DNA of 64,000 bases from Setaria digitata (taxonomy: Eukaryota > Nematoda > Chromadorea > Rhabditida > Setariidae), in contig RCAB01000003.1 of NCBI GenBank assembly GCA_003640385.1, positions 1 to 64,000 on the forward strand, read 5' to 3'. The notes beneath the pieces were generated by a model that was not told the DNA's origin, did not search any database, and saw only the letters and a list, made by a program, of their open reading frames with translations. Made by a program: the position numbers and the translations under genes. Positions 1 through 12,062 of this stretch are shown here, piece by piece (the first letter of the stretch is position 1; every line of letters begins with the position of its first letter).

Positions 1-434
1 AAGTTCGTTTTCAACAACTTCTCCCACGGCAACAACAGCTTTTGTTTCCACAGCTTCTATTATAACGACCACTTCTGTGGATGGCATTGTCTTTCGTCCT
101 CGAACACTTTTTATTTCTAAGGTCACCAGGAGGAAAAGACTACTTGATACAACTGCGGTGCCACTTTCAGCATTTTATTATTTGGTATCTTGGGAATATT
201 TTTGGTACTGGTGGTGCTTTTTCTTCCCTTCATCAGAGCCGATTTGTTTTTGGTTTTCATGGTTTTCGGGATATTTTTCTGGTCCGTGGTATGTGTGGAA
301 TAACGACTATTCTTGGTATGCTCTTCCGTCGTACTTCTATTTTCTTCACTGAATCGACACGCATCCTTCACGAAATAAATTTCAGCGTTTGAAAGCTCTA
401 CGGAATTATTTCTTCTTCCGGGACATGATCAACA
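1..434 (-). CDS. Possible edge exon(s) of a low-complexity minus-strand gene
   Basis: On the minus strand the frame is open from about 434 down to a TGA at 125-123. It encodes about 100 residues rich in Thr, Ser, Lys and Asn, with the five-residue word KNIPK occurring twice. A second minus frame is open from 120 to the window edge and encodes an acidic, Val-rich stretch. The two could be joined by a short intron ending at a good acceptor (CCTTAG) near 121. No start codon, conserved domain or firm donor is visible, and the plus strand is also open here (Trp/Phe-rich, typical of an antisense shadow). I cannot name a family. It may be a partial gene running off the window or chance. Confidence 0.25.
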
Positions 435-1557
435 TGAAATGGAAAATAGTCTATTTAAAATTTGTCCTGTAAATCTATATTGGAAGTGTGTCCATTTACA
501 AATTCGGTGCTCTTTATGTTGTCCCTTTTCTCTTCGCTTTTCACAGATCTTACTGATTAATGAAAGGTAATGACCGATGATAGTGAAATGATTTTGACGT
601 TAGATCCTAGGCTCGCTGTGGTACTATTTCTTGTTTCAAGAATTCTTTTCAGCATTTCTTGTCATTTATAGTTTTGTTCCAGCTCTTTCAATGTCAAAGA
701 AATGCTGGAGCCCTATATCACGGCATTATTTCTGAAACTATATTATTAATTCTTATACTAAAAGCCGTGTTACATAAAAAACATTGGTTCGAGATTTTCA
801 TGATGAATCTACTAACTTATTGAACTAGTAATATTTTTTAATGGAAAGTCTGCATTGAGTTTTGGAGTAACTATTTGCCCGTTAGAAATAACTGATAATT
901 TCACTATGCAAATTACGAAGTCAAAACAAGCTGAACTTAATTTTAATCAAATTGAAACAGTTATTACAATATGGAGAACACTTGATATTTACACCAGCTT
1001 TGTTAAGAAATATCATCTTTCTGCTTCATTTGGTTCTGTAATTGCAATTTTCTGGGTTACTCTGCCGAGAAATTGATTCAGCATACAAAATATTGAAAGG
1101 ATCTGATAAACACAACACAGCTCACTGATGTGCAAAACCAATTAGTAACTTGTTCATGCACCTCTCTAGAAACCTTATTTCCAAAATTTTCCATTGTAAT
1201 AAATTAGTGTAAAGATCATTACAATATGGAGAACACTTAGGGGTATTTGAATTTTATTCGTTCAATAAAATCTCGGGTTAAAAAAACAAACTTCCAGAAA
1301 AGCCCAGTAATTCGCAGAAATAGAAATGTCTTCAGTGTTTCTCCTTATTTATTTCTGGTTGAAATAACTTCATCATTGCTGACTATTCCCTCACTTTTAG
1401 TTCCCTTTTTTAACAATTTTTTTCCAAGAGTTTATTATGGAAAATGCAAATCCATACAATGCCAATATGATAAGGTATGTGACCGCTGACCAGATCAGTT
1501 TCGGAGCTGTAATATCGGCGCACGGCAATTAACGAATTAGAAATTATTGAATATCAA
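435..1557. other. No supported gene; a 21-nt direct repeat
   Basis: I see no convincing exon here. The only structure is a 21-nt sequence starting attacaatatggagaacac that occurs at 963-983 and again at 1218-1238 in the same orientation. Short open frames in the interval have no splice support and no recognisable composition. Confidence 0.5.
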
Positions 1558-2467
1558 TCATTTATGTTGTACAAAATTAGGTTTCACTATCGGAATGATA
1601 TCAGAATTCAATGAAAATTTAATAAAGAAATTTGGACCTTTTTCACTGTCTCTTCTAAAGACATAGACACGATAGAAGAAAACAAATAAAGTTAGCACGG
1701 CCAATGCTATCTGCAATGCTCGTTTCGTATTAGACTATAAATTTTCAATAGCAATAAATTGAGCAGAATTTTTTAGCTTAACGCATACGGTCCTTAACAT
1801 TAAATTCCAATTAAACATAATATTACGGACAACTTTATCTAAATCCTATTTTTATCGTCGCAGAAGAAAGAAGAACTATATCTAATAACTGCCATTTTCT
1901 CTTCAACTAACAATCATTCCGATCAGCGGAATAATGAAGAGCTTCCGCCCAGTTGTAATAGCGAACACACTCATGATTGAAACGACCAGAAGTACAATTA
2001 TAAGGAAGAAATTTGGAATTGAATCCAGCGTAAATCCATAATCTATTAGACCACGTATACAAATTACCATTGTTGCAATTAGGAACAAAACCAGTAATGT
2101 GTACATCCATATCTGAAGACTATACATATTTTGAAGGCGCTCATAATTTCATCGCTCTCATAAAATCACAACTATTTAAGGTGCTTAGTTTACGAAAGTT
2201 AACAACAGAAAAGTACTGAATTAGTTTGCAAAATATTAATTTTTATATTATTATAGCTATATAGCTAATTCATAGCTGAACTAATGATGCTATGAATTGT
2301 TGTAACTAAATATTATATAAAAATCAGAATTATAGAGGAATGCTATCTTGTGAAGCTGAATTCTAGAGAAAGCGAAGTGTAACATTAATTAGAAATACAC
2401 TTACTGTTATGGGCACAGAAAATATTTTATTGGTCTGGTTGTCTTTCTTCGCATCACCGCATGACAT
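1558..2467 (-). CDS. Small four-transmembrane protein, 3 exons, 146 aa
   Basis: Three minus-strand exons join in phase 0: 2467-2405, 2112-1912 and 1734-1558 (TGA). The first intron has a GTAAGT donor and TCTTCAG acceptor, and the second has GTTAGT and TTTATAG. The product has a polar 21-residue N-terminus starting MSCGDAKKDNQ. Three or four hydrophobic helices follow, at about residues 22-42, 55-76, 78-88 and 95-112, the last ending in Arg-rich VFRR. A polar C-terminus of about 30 residues closes the protein. The layout recalls the small tetraspan membrane proteins that are abundant in nematodes (LAPTM-like), but I recognise no diagnostic motif, so the family is unassigned. Strong donor/acceptor matches and the continuous frame make a real gene likely. 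The hydrophobic third segment is short, so topology is uncertain. Confidence 0.6.
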
Positions 2468-2852
2468 TTTTTTGTTAAAAGACTTCTTTTTCTTCAAAAA
2501 AATTTGATTCACTCTCAAGTTTCTGTACTTCAAGTTCGAAATCTTGCTAAGCAATAGCTTCTGTTATGTGAAATACTATAGTGGTGTGGAGAAAATCTTT
2601 CGTAAACAGTATGAGAGAATGACAGTTTTGGTCAGTAAATATCAAAACAGTGGAAGTAACTAATAATTATTAAGATTTATACGTTTCCACTGTTTATTTG
2701 TTCTCCACAAAGTGTATGATTCGCAATTAACATATGTTCAATTATATAGGAATATTACATGCAAATTTCATATTATATAAAATACTGCTAATAAAAATAC
2801 GGTAATTTGTTTACTCAGTTCATTTTCTTCTATTGGATGTAAGTTGTCTGCC

Positions 2853-4382
2853 ATGGGATTTTCTTTCACTGGTAACTGTTCGTCTTCTATTTCTTGAACA
2901 TTATCTTGTTGAAGTTTCAGTTCTTTCCATCACTGATTTTACAGGTAAGCGGTGGGTCGTAATTGCAACCATTTGTTTGTTAAATGTAGCCCAACTGATC
3001 GACGGGGACTCGTCTATTACAGAGCCGAAAAAACGACGTTACAAACTGATTCCGTTTTATGATGGTGATATAAGAATCAACGATTCTAATAGACCGGTAA
3101 GAAAATCTTGAAAAAGAACTTTTTTATCCGGAAAATCATCAGTAGAAAGCATCAAATGAATCACTCGTCTACTCACGGTTGATTGCTTCAGTCTAAAGAA
3201 CGCAAGAAGTTTATGGTACTCTAATAACATCAATCCCAATTAAATTTTAAGGAATATAGCCGTGGCAATCGCTTATTTTTTGTTTACTTTATTTTTATTT
3301 TTAATCTCGAGCAAATAATAAGATGTTCATTTAATAAGTTAAAGATATATTAAAGTCTTTGATGCATCTTTGGTTGATTTTCAAAGTAATAAAAAATATA
3401 AATTAGCATTGTCAATGACCAGAGCTGTCCATGTATGTTAACGGTGATGTCTTAATTCATGCACTACAATATGAGAGATTGATCTGAAAAGTTACATGAA
3501 AGTTGAATGCATAGATTTCCTTTTTTATGCCCCTTAACGTTGCAACTGTAACTATTAATTTGCTTCATCAAGTTTCCATTTCGCTTACTTAAATTCAGAG
3601 TTGATTTGATTCATAGGCTCTGATCCAGGATCTCTTATTACTAAGCCATGTGTTAAATAACACAGCAGACACGGTGTTCGGCTCCAAAGAAATGGTCCGC
3701 GATTTATTGACATTTTTCGCTGATTTAGATCAAATTATGATGTTAGTATTTAAATCAAATTATTGCTCAATACTGGGAATGCTTAAATGTGTAATTCTGA
3801 TATTTCATTTCAAAAGATTTAAAAGGATTAAAGGCATCACTAAAATAATTATCAACTGATTTTGCAGTAACATCAATAATTTGCAGACAGTGGTTATTTT
3901 TGTTTCTGGTGTGTTCGAGCTTTTTCCATATGATTGCATGCGCATGCATTGGTTGCTGCGCATGCTATGTTTTCAAAAATGAAATCCGAAGTACGCTTAA
4001 GGTAAATTTCAGCAGCATAGAACAAAAATGTTTAGTCAAATTTGTAAAATATCAGCTCAAAAGTTTTAATTCGTTTTGGGATCCTGTGTGAAGAGAGACT
4101 CCTATAAAGATTAAGTGCCTTGATAATGGAATAAATAATTTTAATAAATTCTAGTTTGCGAAACGACAAACTAAACTACCGAATAAATCACCAGGAGCAG
4201 ATGATGCAATAGGTGAAAAAGCTTCTTCACCAAAGATTCTTCCAGGAAAAACTATGGAGAGTTGGTTCGTTTGTTCCACATTTTATGCTGCAGGCTCAGT
4301 GCAAGCATTCCTGTTTTCTTCCTTATTGGAGTCTTCATTACACATTGTTTCTCATTATGAATTGCAACAATATTCGGAATGA
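2853..4382 (+). CDS. Single-pass membrane protein with signal peptide, 5 exons, 212 aa
   Basis: Proposed exons are 2853-2871, 2945-3096, 3617-3741, 3887-4001 and 4155-4382 (TGA). All phases agree and the total is 213 codons. The N-terminus (MGFSFTGKRW then a hydrophobic run VVIATICLLNVA) looks like a signal peptide. A lumenal or extracellular segment of about 85 residues follows. Exon 4 encodes a Cys-rich transmembrane helix at about 101-125, containing ACACIGCCACYVF, followed by a basic stop-transfer segment. The C-terminal tail of about 75 residues begins FAKRQTKLPNK. Donors are GTAACT, GTAAGA, GTTAGT and GTAAAT, and acceptors are TTTTACAG, TTCATAG, TTTGCAG and TTCTAG. I do not recognise the family. 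The first tiny exon is the weakest part of the model. Confidence 0.55.
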
Positions 4383-6059
4383 CTTTCAAAGCAGTTCTTA
4401 GTTTCAATTCCATCGCGAAAGAATTATATTAATTAAATGTTGTAACTCTAACTTGTTGACGAATTTCATGAGCTTTACGCCTAGAGAATGAATCATACAC
4501 AGCGACGGTTTACTTTAAACAGTTCAAAAGAAATCTTGGAAAATTAATGAAGAACTCCCGAATTTAAAAACATTTGCAATTCAAAATAAAATTTTAAAGC
4601 ATTTCAAAGTCTAGCTTCGATGGGAAAAATTTTAGGAGTACAAGAAATCAAAATTATGGATTTGGCAAAGAAGAGAAGTTGCGACTTTGAAACTTGAATG
4701 TAACTCATAAATTTTCGACGAGCGAAACGTCCTGGATTTTCAAATTAAAAATGAATAAACGCTAATGGACAAAGATTCAAGAGGTCGATTTTGAATGGAA
4801 AAAAAATACTTATTCTGTCATCACCTGAGAAAAGTACATAGCAGTGAAAATTAATTCGACAGAAATTCTATATTATCAAAACAAATTCAATGAAGAAAAA
4901 ATAAATTCATGAAATTTTTGCACCAGAAAAATTTGGCTGGGTATATGAAGTAATAACAAGAACTGTTGTGAAATATCAGATAAAATTGTCAGAGCAGAGG
5001 TTTAAGTTTTCGAACTTTTTGAGCGATAAAAAAAAAGGTATTATGATATGTGTTAAGAAGCTGAGATCGCAGGACATAGAATTAAATAACATCTAAAGGG
5101 CAGTGACGAAAACGGATTCAGACTCACCAAGCAATTGAAAACAGGTTCAGTCAGCTTTAGCGATGTTCGAAATCGCTGTTTGAACGGCTTTTTATTAACA
5201 TGCTTTTTGGATTATCCACTTCATCGAAACTTGATTTTGATTCCTAAAAATCAATGTAAAAGAAATTTTGGATTGAGAAAATATGTTGCTTTGGAATTCC
5301 AAAAAGATCTGGTGCAATCAAAATTAGAGAAAAAGATTGGAAAAAGAGATGATGTGTGATTATTTGAATGGTGATGCATATTTACTTTATTTGTTCATCA
5401 GTCTTTTGTAAACAAAACGAAGTTTTATTTACGAATTAGTATGTATTAAAGTTGTCGAAAATATCATCCATTTAATTTGTTTCGATTTCAAAACGCAAGG
5501 GGAGGCGCTGCAAAATTCTCACTTATTTTGCTTTTTAAATCATAAAATTATCAATAAGAGAATGAAATAAATAGAAATAAAATAAAGAAACAAATAAACT
5601 TCCACTATCTGCCAACCAGCAAATAATAACTTAACGACAGTACTTGCTTTTTTAAAAAGTGACACTTGTACTACCTCTTTCATTGGTGTTTCAGAAACGA
5701 CTCTCGACTGTAATGAACTCCCTGAACGTAATGAAGCTTTGAACAGCGACCCAATTGAGCCTTGCTTATTGCTGGAACTATGAATGAATATATGGAAATT
5801 GAGTACACTTCATACTACTGCTGAGTCTCAGCTCAGGCAGTGGTCAATTAAACTCAGGTAACAGAATCCCTTTAAAATATCAAACACACATTTCTTATCA
5901 CTCTGCAACATTCGCTTAGTTCATTCACACTCATATTTAGTAGCATTTATGGAAGCAAAAGCATACCGAGCCGTACGAGCAATTTTAGTCACTTTAATAG
6001 CATTTAGATATGCGGATACCGTAAGATGCAAAAAACGACAGAAATCCGTCACAAAGAGA
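4383..6059. other. Intergenic; nothing supported
   Basis: AT-rich sequence between two convergently placed genes. Short open frames at 5135-5359 and 5949-6131 (+) exist, but the second overlaps the antisense of the CNNM terminal exon and neither has a recognisable domain or splice context. Confidence 0.5.
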
Positions 6060-9000
6060 TCAAAATCCGGATTGAATTGGATCGAACTGATTAGCTTCGA
6101 TTTTGAGTCTAAATCTACTAGAAAACTTTAATTGTTCTATTTCCTCTGTGCTACTAGCATACCATATGTCAGTCTGGTAGCAAAGATGATCTGTATCTTG
6201 ATTCTCCATGCTGTTTTTTTTTGAACCTATTTGAAAAGTAAAAATTAGCTTTATTAAGATGGAAAGGATAAACAAAAAAATGAGAGCAGGTGAGATACCT
6301 CTCTGGGAACTTGCAAAATTTCTTTATCGAATAATTTTTCTGTGCTCAAATATATTTGTAGTTTCTAATGAACTGTAACTGCGATCTTCCGTAATCATAT
6401 ATTACCTGACAAACTAAAATCACTTTCATCGGTTGTCAAGTCATTGTTCACAAGTTCATTCAGCTGATCTAAAATCTCATTTCCAAATGATGTCCAAGGT
6501 CCAGTTTCAAATTCCATCTGTAATCTTTATTTTATTTTATTGGTCCAAATTCTATTTGTAAGAGGTAGAGATTTTTGAAATGACGTACATTTCCTAATTT
6601 AACAGTAGCACGTCCTTCCAGAATGACAATAAAGCGAAATGCTGGTTCATTCATACAATATATGGAAACTCTTTCACGTTGTTTAGCTGAATAACCAGTT
6701 ATCCGTGGTGAGTGCGACATATCAATCTGCAAATGATGAAAATCCAACAGAACAGAGACTACGTCTTGGTAATTATTACTCCTAACCGTGACTTTTTCAT
6801 GTCTTTGAAACATGATGAGAACTTCGTCGCAAAGAACTGTCACTGATTGCAGCGAAAAGCAGAAACTGGTTTAGTGACAGTGTTAGTTGAGTTGCTATCA
6901 CAGTTGCTACCTGTTTTATGTTTCGTTTGAGTAAATGAGCCAAAGCCCGTTGCTCAACATACTCATCACTAAAGAGTGCGTGGTGTTGTTGCAGGAAGTG
7001 TATTGTCATCTGTTCCATATGCACCGACAACTCTTTGCAACACTCTTCGCTTGTTAAAATTTTTGTGAAACCAGGCTCCTGAAACTGTTCATGGAACTAC
7101 TAAAACAAAAACAGCTATTTGTTTAGCATGAAGTAGTTACTAAACAAATTTGTGCTCCACTGGCCTTAATACGTTTCCTTCTTGATCGATACATGTTATC
7201 AGTGACTGAATCACTTTCGTCAATAATTTCGGCTTGCAAAATTTCTTCTACAATATCTTCTAGTGTCACTATGCCAAGTAAATTTCTTGGTTCTTGACTC
7301 ATTTTCCGATCATAAGTACTGTGTACACTTTCGACAATAGCCAGATGGTAGTTACCCTAAAAATTTTTAAGATTGCGCTAATTGTTTGCAAAGGACGTAA
7401 GTTTAGCAGCTTATTTTGTAAGAATTAACATCCGCAAATTTCTTCTGGAAATGAAACGTGGGAAAGAACAAGTAAATTTACGCTGAAACAAATTTTAAAT
7501 TAAGATAAACTTGCTGCTTTGAATTCATCAAGCATGGAATGCAACGGTTTGGTTGCTTCCACGAATCGCAGTGGATACTGATGGAATTCGCAAACTGTTC
7601 TAACGGTGAAATTGTCACGTGGATCGATCAGAGCTAAATCCTTTACCATAAGGAGAGCTTTGATATTATTCCGATCGTCATCCTGGCTTGTTCAAAAACA
7701 ATTTTAGCTTTCGATTTATTCCTCCCAATGAATACACATATTAATAAAGATTTTCGAATTTAAGAGTAGTGTCAGATCAAGTGAAAATTAATTCAGTGTT
7801 GTAAGAGCAGAATGTAGGAGGGTAGAGATTAAGTACTGCTTTTTTGATTTTCCTACATAAGGCGACAAAAAAAAAAAACTGATTAAGCTATATAATAATA
7901 AGGCCATAATTCGAAGTATGGAGAGGAAATATGAAAAAGTTGAGACGAAATCATAAAATTAAAAATTGAGATTTTTGGAGATTGTGAAATAAAGAGTTCA
8001 ATTAAAACTAATTTGTATGCAGAATGCTCTTTCTTGGAAATCATAATAAACAAATTTTTCTCCATCACTATTAAAATAACTAACTGCATAGATTGGAATC
8101 CTTGAATAGCCATGTCTCATAATTTCGACAATTGCTACTGGATCGATAATCATATCTTCCGGTAGCATGAATACATCCTATTATTAAGTTTATTAATGGA
8201 TTAAAAAAAGCATTTAAAAAAAACCATTCAGTAATTTGTGAAAAAAACTTGAAAGTTTGTCCATAATTTCGAAGAAGGTTAGGATCAATGAGTAAAAAAA
8301 TTTGTTCCAAGGTAGATTTAGAACAAAAAAGTTTGCATATTAAGAGAAGACCCAAATGCTGAGAGATAAATCCTTTATTAAAATAAATAGTAATAAATCT
8401 TCAAGTAGAATACCTCGATTTTAGTTAGCACGTCACCCACGGTTTTTTCACTTATTTCCATTGCACCAACAGCTATTTTCAATTCAGCTGCTAATTCTTG
8501 ATTCTCTTCGCATGCAGTCATTTTCATCAAATTTATCAGCCTTAATTTTATATTAATTATTTTCTCCATTCAGTATTAATCCTACAAAAATTCGTTTCGA
8601 GATAACAAGTAAAGTTTTCGTAATTCACTGATGAAAATAGCAAATATGCCACTTTTCACTTCAGTAATTGATAACTCGTGATTAAAAAGTACTTCAAACA
8701 CAACAGAATTTTAAATAAGCGTAGGTTAGAAGCAAACACTGTTTTAAACTTAAACGATTGAATCATAAGCAGCTTATCTACAATTTAAATCCTTTAAAAT
8801 ATTACTTACTTGCAGCGGTCGTATACTGGAGTATCTTCACCCAAGAAAACATCCAGAATTTTGCTGATTGGATAAGAGAAAGGAAATGTCAGAATCATAA
8901 ATGCTCTTGTTAACCAAATGGTGTAAGCACCAACCGCTAGACCTTTCCTGATGATTTTTTTTTAAACATTTTCAGCAAATTTTTTGGCAGAAAAATTTAA

Positions 9001-9811
9001 ATTTTTGAAAAAAACAAATGCTATATCTAGACGCACTTGCAAGAAGATTTCTATAATCAAAATCATCCGAACAATTCAAGTGTAATTTTTGATTAGCTTC
9101 TTTACCTTAAGGATTTTCATTTTTGCTCTAGTAACAAATGAAGACTTTTCAAGCAGAGAATTTTTAGNAAAAACAAATGCTATATCTAGACGCACTTGCA
9201 AGAAGATTTCTATAATCAAAATCATCCGAACAATTCAAGTGTAATTTTTGATTAGCTTCTTTACCTTAAGGATTTTCATTTTTGCTCTAGTAACAAATGA
9301 AGACTTTTCAAGCAGAGAATTTTTAGTAATCCACCTATTCCGTTTTCTGTCATCTTTACTGCGTCTGACCAAATCTTACTTTACTATTATGAGTTTATTT
9401 TCCTTCACGAATTNATAATCCACCTATTCCGTTTTCTGTCATACTTTATGCGTCTGACCAAATCTTACTTTACTATTATGAGTTTATTTTCCTTCACGAA
9501 TTATCATGACTGTTTCTACTTCTTCAACATTATGCTTACTTCGCCTCCTGCAAACCTTACACATTCTTCCAAAATTTGAGGATCTGTTGACGGATTTTAT
9601 TTTTTCATAAGCCATTTATTCAAACGAAATAAATCAGCGGTTTTACAATATATTCTTGACAATGTCATTTCTGTATTAAAGGTTTGTATTTTTTATATTG
9701 TTAAAAAAATCGCACTTCGGTTTTTAAGATCCTCTTACAGTTTATTCATTTCATAATTTCTTCAGAATAATGAATTGTTTAAGTAGTGGCCTCGAACTGA
9801 ATAATAATGAT

Positions 9812-9846
<35 letters not shown>

Positions 9847-12062
9847 ATAATAATAATAATAATAAATAATAATAATAGTAAATAATAATAATTAAATAAT
9901 AACAATAATAAACAAATTCAACATCTAATATCTAAAACTAAAACTAACTTGACGCAAATGCTCTGTGGAATGATTTCACCGATGACGACGATTCCAACGG
10001 ATGAAACTATAAATGCAACCATTCCACTGGTCATATCCTCGAACAGTATTGAAATGGCTGCATTCACTACTACATTCATAATTAGTATCGTACATAACAA
10101 ATAGTTACCCGACTGTCTCACCGGTAATATGGTTTCTGCATATTTCCGTTCCGTTTTTGAGCCTAAATTGGAAAGTAATGCTTTTCAGAATCAGTTTTTA
10201 GATTTTAGTTCTTCTTTCATTTAGGTGGTTAGTTATAATGCGAAGTGTTATATTGTTTTTCTCGATTAGATTTGGCATTCTTTTTTGATAATCAACAAGT
10301 GTTTGAAATTTAATAATGCTTTCTCCTAAAAGTTTTTACTAAATCTTTCTCAAAATTAAGTTGCAACAAAGAAATATGCCATTTCATTTTAATCTGAGTA
10401 ATTTATGCCTTCTGTTTCAACAGAAGGCATAAATTATAAATTTTTCAAAATCTAGGTCTCTTATGTTACAATTGGCATCAACGAACTTTATCAGCTTCAT
10501 TATATAATTCGCTGAATTTTTTAATCTGAATAGCCAAATGCAATTATTCGTTTTGCCGTACTTTGGCCTATACGTATATATTCTTCTAAGTACTAAACCA
10601 AGACCACTTTTTTTAAATACTTATACGAAAGTGAGCCAGAATTTACCACATTTTTGTATAAGCATCAGTTCTTGAGGTGAAAGAGCCATAAGGCCCAAAT
10701 TAAGGCCTGAAAATAAAGCAGACAGACAAAAGAGGACAAAAATAATACTGGTCTGCAGATATACAGGTAGGTAATATATGCGAGCCGGTGTTTCAGTAAC
10801 TATTGAATTACGTGTTTCATCCATCTAAACAGTTGATAATTAATAAGACCTAAATTGAAATGAAATAAGTCACAGGATATTATAATGCAAAGGAATATAG
10901 AGTAAAAAATAAAACACCAAATATCTATTATTCTCGGAACAAAATTAATTTAATATTTATAAATTTGCACGCAATACATTAGCAGTAGAGGAATGTACAA
11001 AATTCAAAACCTAGGTCTGTTTTATGGCTATATTATTCACCTATATGCGAGTTTGAAATAATAGTAACGGTTGAAACTAAATTTAATGTGTCCTTACCAT
11101 GATCATATCGTCTTCCTCTTCGCTTGATTCTTTATTTCTTCTCCGTTCTTTATAGCAAATACGATATGGTTCATCTGATCTAAAATTTGAAGGTGAACTA
11201 AATATTCTGAAGGATTTTAAAAATTCAATGAATACATTTAAATCAAATCTGCGTTTTATTAATTTAGGAACATATTAAAACGAACTTGGACAAATTTGTG
11301 ATCAAAAATAAAAGAAAATCAGTTGAACCCACTCAGCAAAGTAAGCAACAAAATCGAGTCGTTTGACTGTTTGAATCAGAAATTCAGGACGCGTAATGTT
11401 TACGACTGAGTTAAAACAGTTGTCAGTTGTAAGTGAAATGATACCGATTTTATCAAGATGATAACCGAACATTACAATGCGAGCTCTTGAATCTGGATAA
11501 ATTATCGTAGCACCTGATTCACTGAAACAGTCGCAATAGCATTCTTGTCAACAGAAACCTATACTGATTTTCATTACCATGTTACTGCATGATCACTATC
11601 TTCCAATGGTTCATCTTTGACAAGAAATTGTAACTGATATAAAGAGGAAGTTAGCACAACTAATAATTTTGAAAGTTTCGCTGAGAAACACAACATTACT
11701 TCGATAAGGTTATTGGGACTTACGAATAGCTTATCAAATTGCTTTTGCTTGGCATGCTTACAACTCGTATACCCGAGACATATGGCCTCACTTCGTATGT
11801 TACAAATTCAAATTCAACTTTCTGGAATAAAGTCGCTCACAGAAATGGAAATAACTGAAGAATAAAATAAAAAGGCAAGGAAAGTGGAAGTCAGGAATTA
11901 TTCTGTTTCAGTGCAGTCTGAATACTAATCCATCCTATCCAAAAAAGAAAAATAACTGATATAAATTAAAAAATTGACCTGATGTTTAGGAGAACCGATG
12001 CTCAACCCTATTGTGCTTACCATAAGGAATGCACTTATAATAAGTATAAACGCTATGATCAT
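6060..12062 (-). CDS. CNNM-family Mg2+/divalent metal transporter (ACDP), 16 exons, 721 aa
   Basis: CNNM proteins sit in plasma membranes and move or regulate Mg2+. Exons: 12062-12021, 11821-11762, 11633-11578, 11521-11333, 11179-11098, 10824-10647, 10162-9949, 8947-8810, 8540-8414, 8177-8085, 7682-7515, 7356-7141, 7096-6911, 6726-6589, 6517-6406, 6226-6060. Every phase matches. Order: signal peptide (1-14); extracellular domain (about 15-145); DUF21 transmembrane domain (about 160-330) with [10 protein letters not shown] and GEIIPQ; CBS pair (about 345-490) with SRIPIY and [13 protein letters not shown]; and a cyclic-nucleotide-binding-like domain (about 535-635) with [14 protein letters not shown]. 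All hallmark blocks of the family align in order. Nematodes have several CNNM paralogues and I cannot say which this is. The exon 11 donor is GC (AAAGCA|GCAAGT), which gives an exact-length match to human EFKKG-SHLAIV. The C-terminal two exons are less conserved. Confidence 0.95.
9011..9501. repeat. Two adjacent near-identical duplications split by single N's (assembly joins)
   Basis: Bases 9011-9167 recur at 9169-9326 with a lone N at 9168. Bases 9328-9413 recur at about 9416-9501 with a lone N at 9414. The second pair differs only by small indels (catctttactgcg versus catactttatgcg). A single N exactly between identical flanks is what scaffolding of overlapping contig ends produces. The region lies in the CNNM intron between exons 7 and 8, so the coding sequence is unaffected. 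Confidence 0.85.
9805..9915. repeat. (AAT)n microsatellite
   Basis: About 100 bp of imperfect AAT/ATA trinucleotide repeat, interrupted by aaat units, just downstream (minus sense) of CNNM exon 7. It is intronic simple sequence. Confidence 0.95.
10399..10436. repeat. Perfect 18-nt inverted repeat (near-palindrome) in a CNNM intron
   Basis: Bases 10399-10416 are the exact reverse complement of 10419-10436, with only two bases between (the core reads atgccttctgtt then aacagaaggcat). It would form a near loopless hairpin or cruciform. It lies in the intron between CNNM exons 6 and 7. Confidence 0.9.

Noticed and set aside
81..392. 103-codon plus-strand frame rich in Phe, Trp and Leu
   Set aside because: Its composition is what the antisense of a Lys/Thr/Asn-rich frame gives; no start context or domain.
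6532..6843. Minus-strand 103-codon frame spanning a CNNM intron and exon
   Set aside because: Only the part at 6726-6589 is exon; conserved CNNM residues and phase require an intron from 6910 to 6727.
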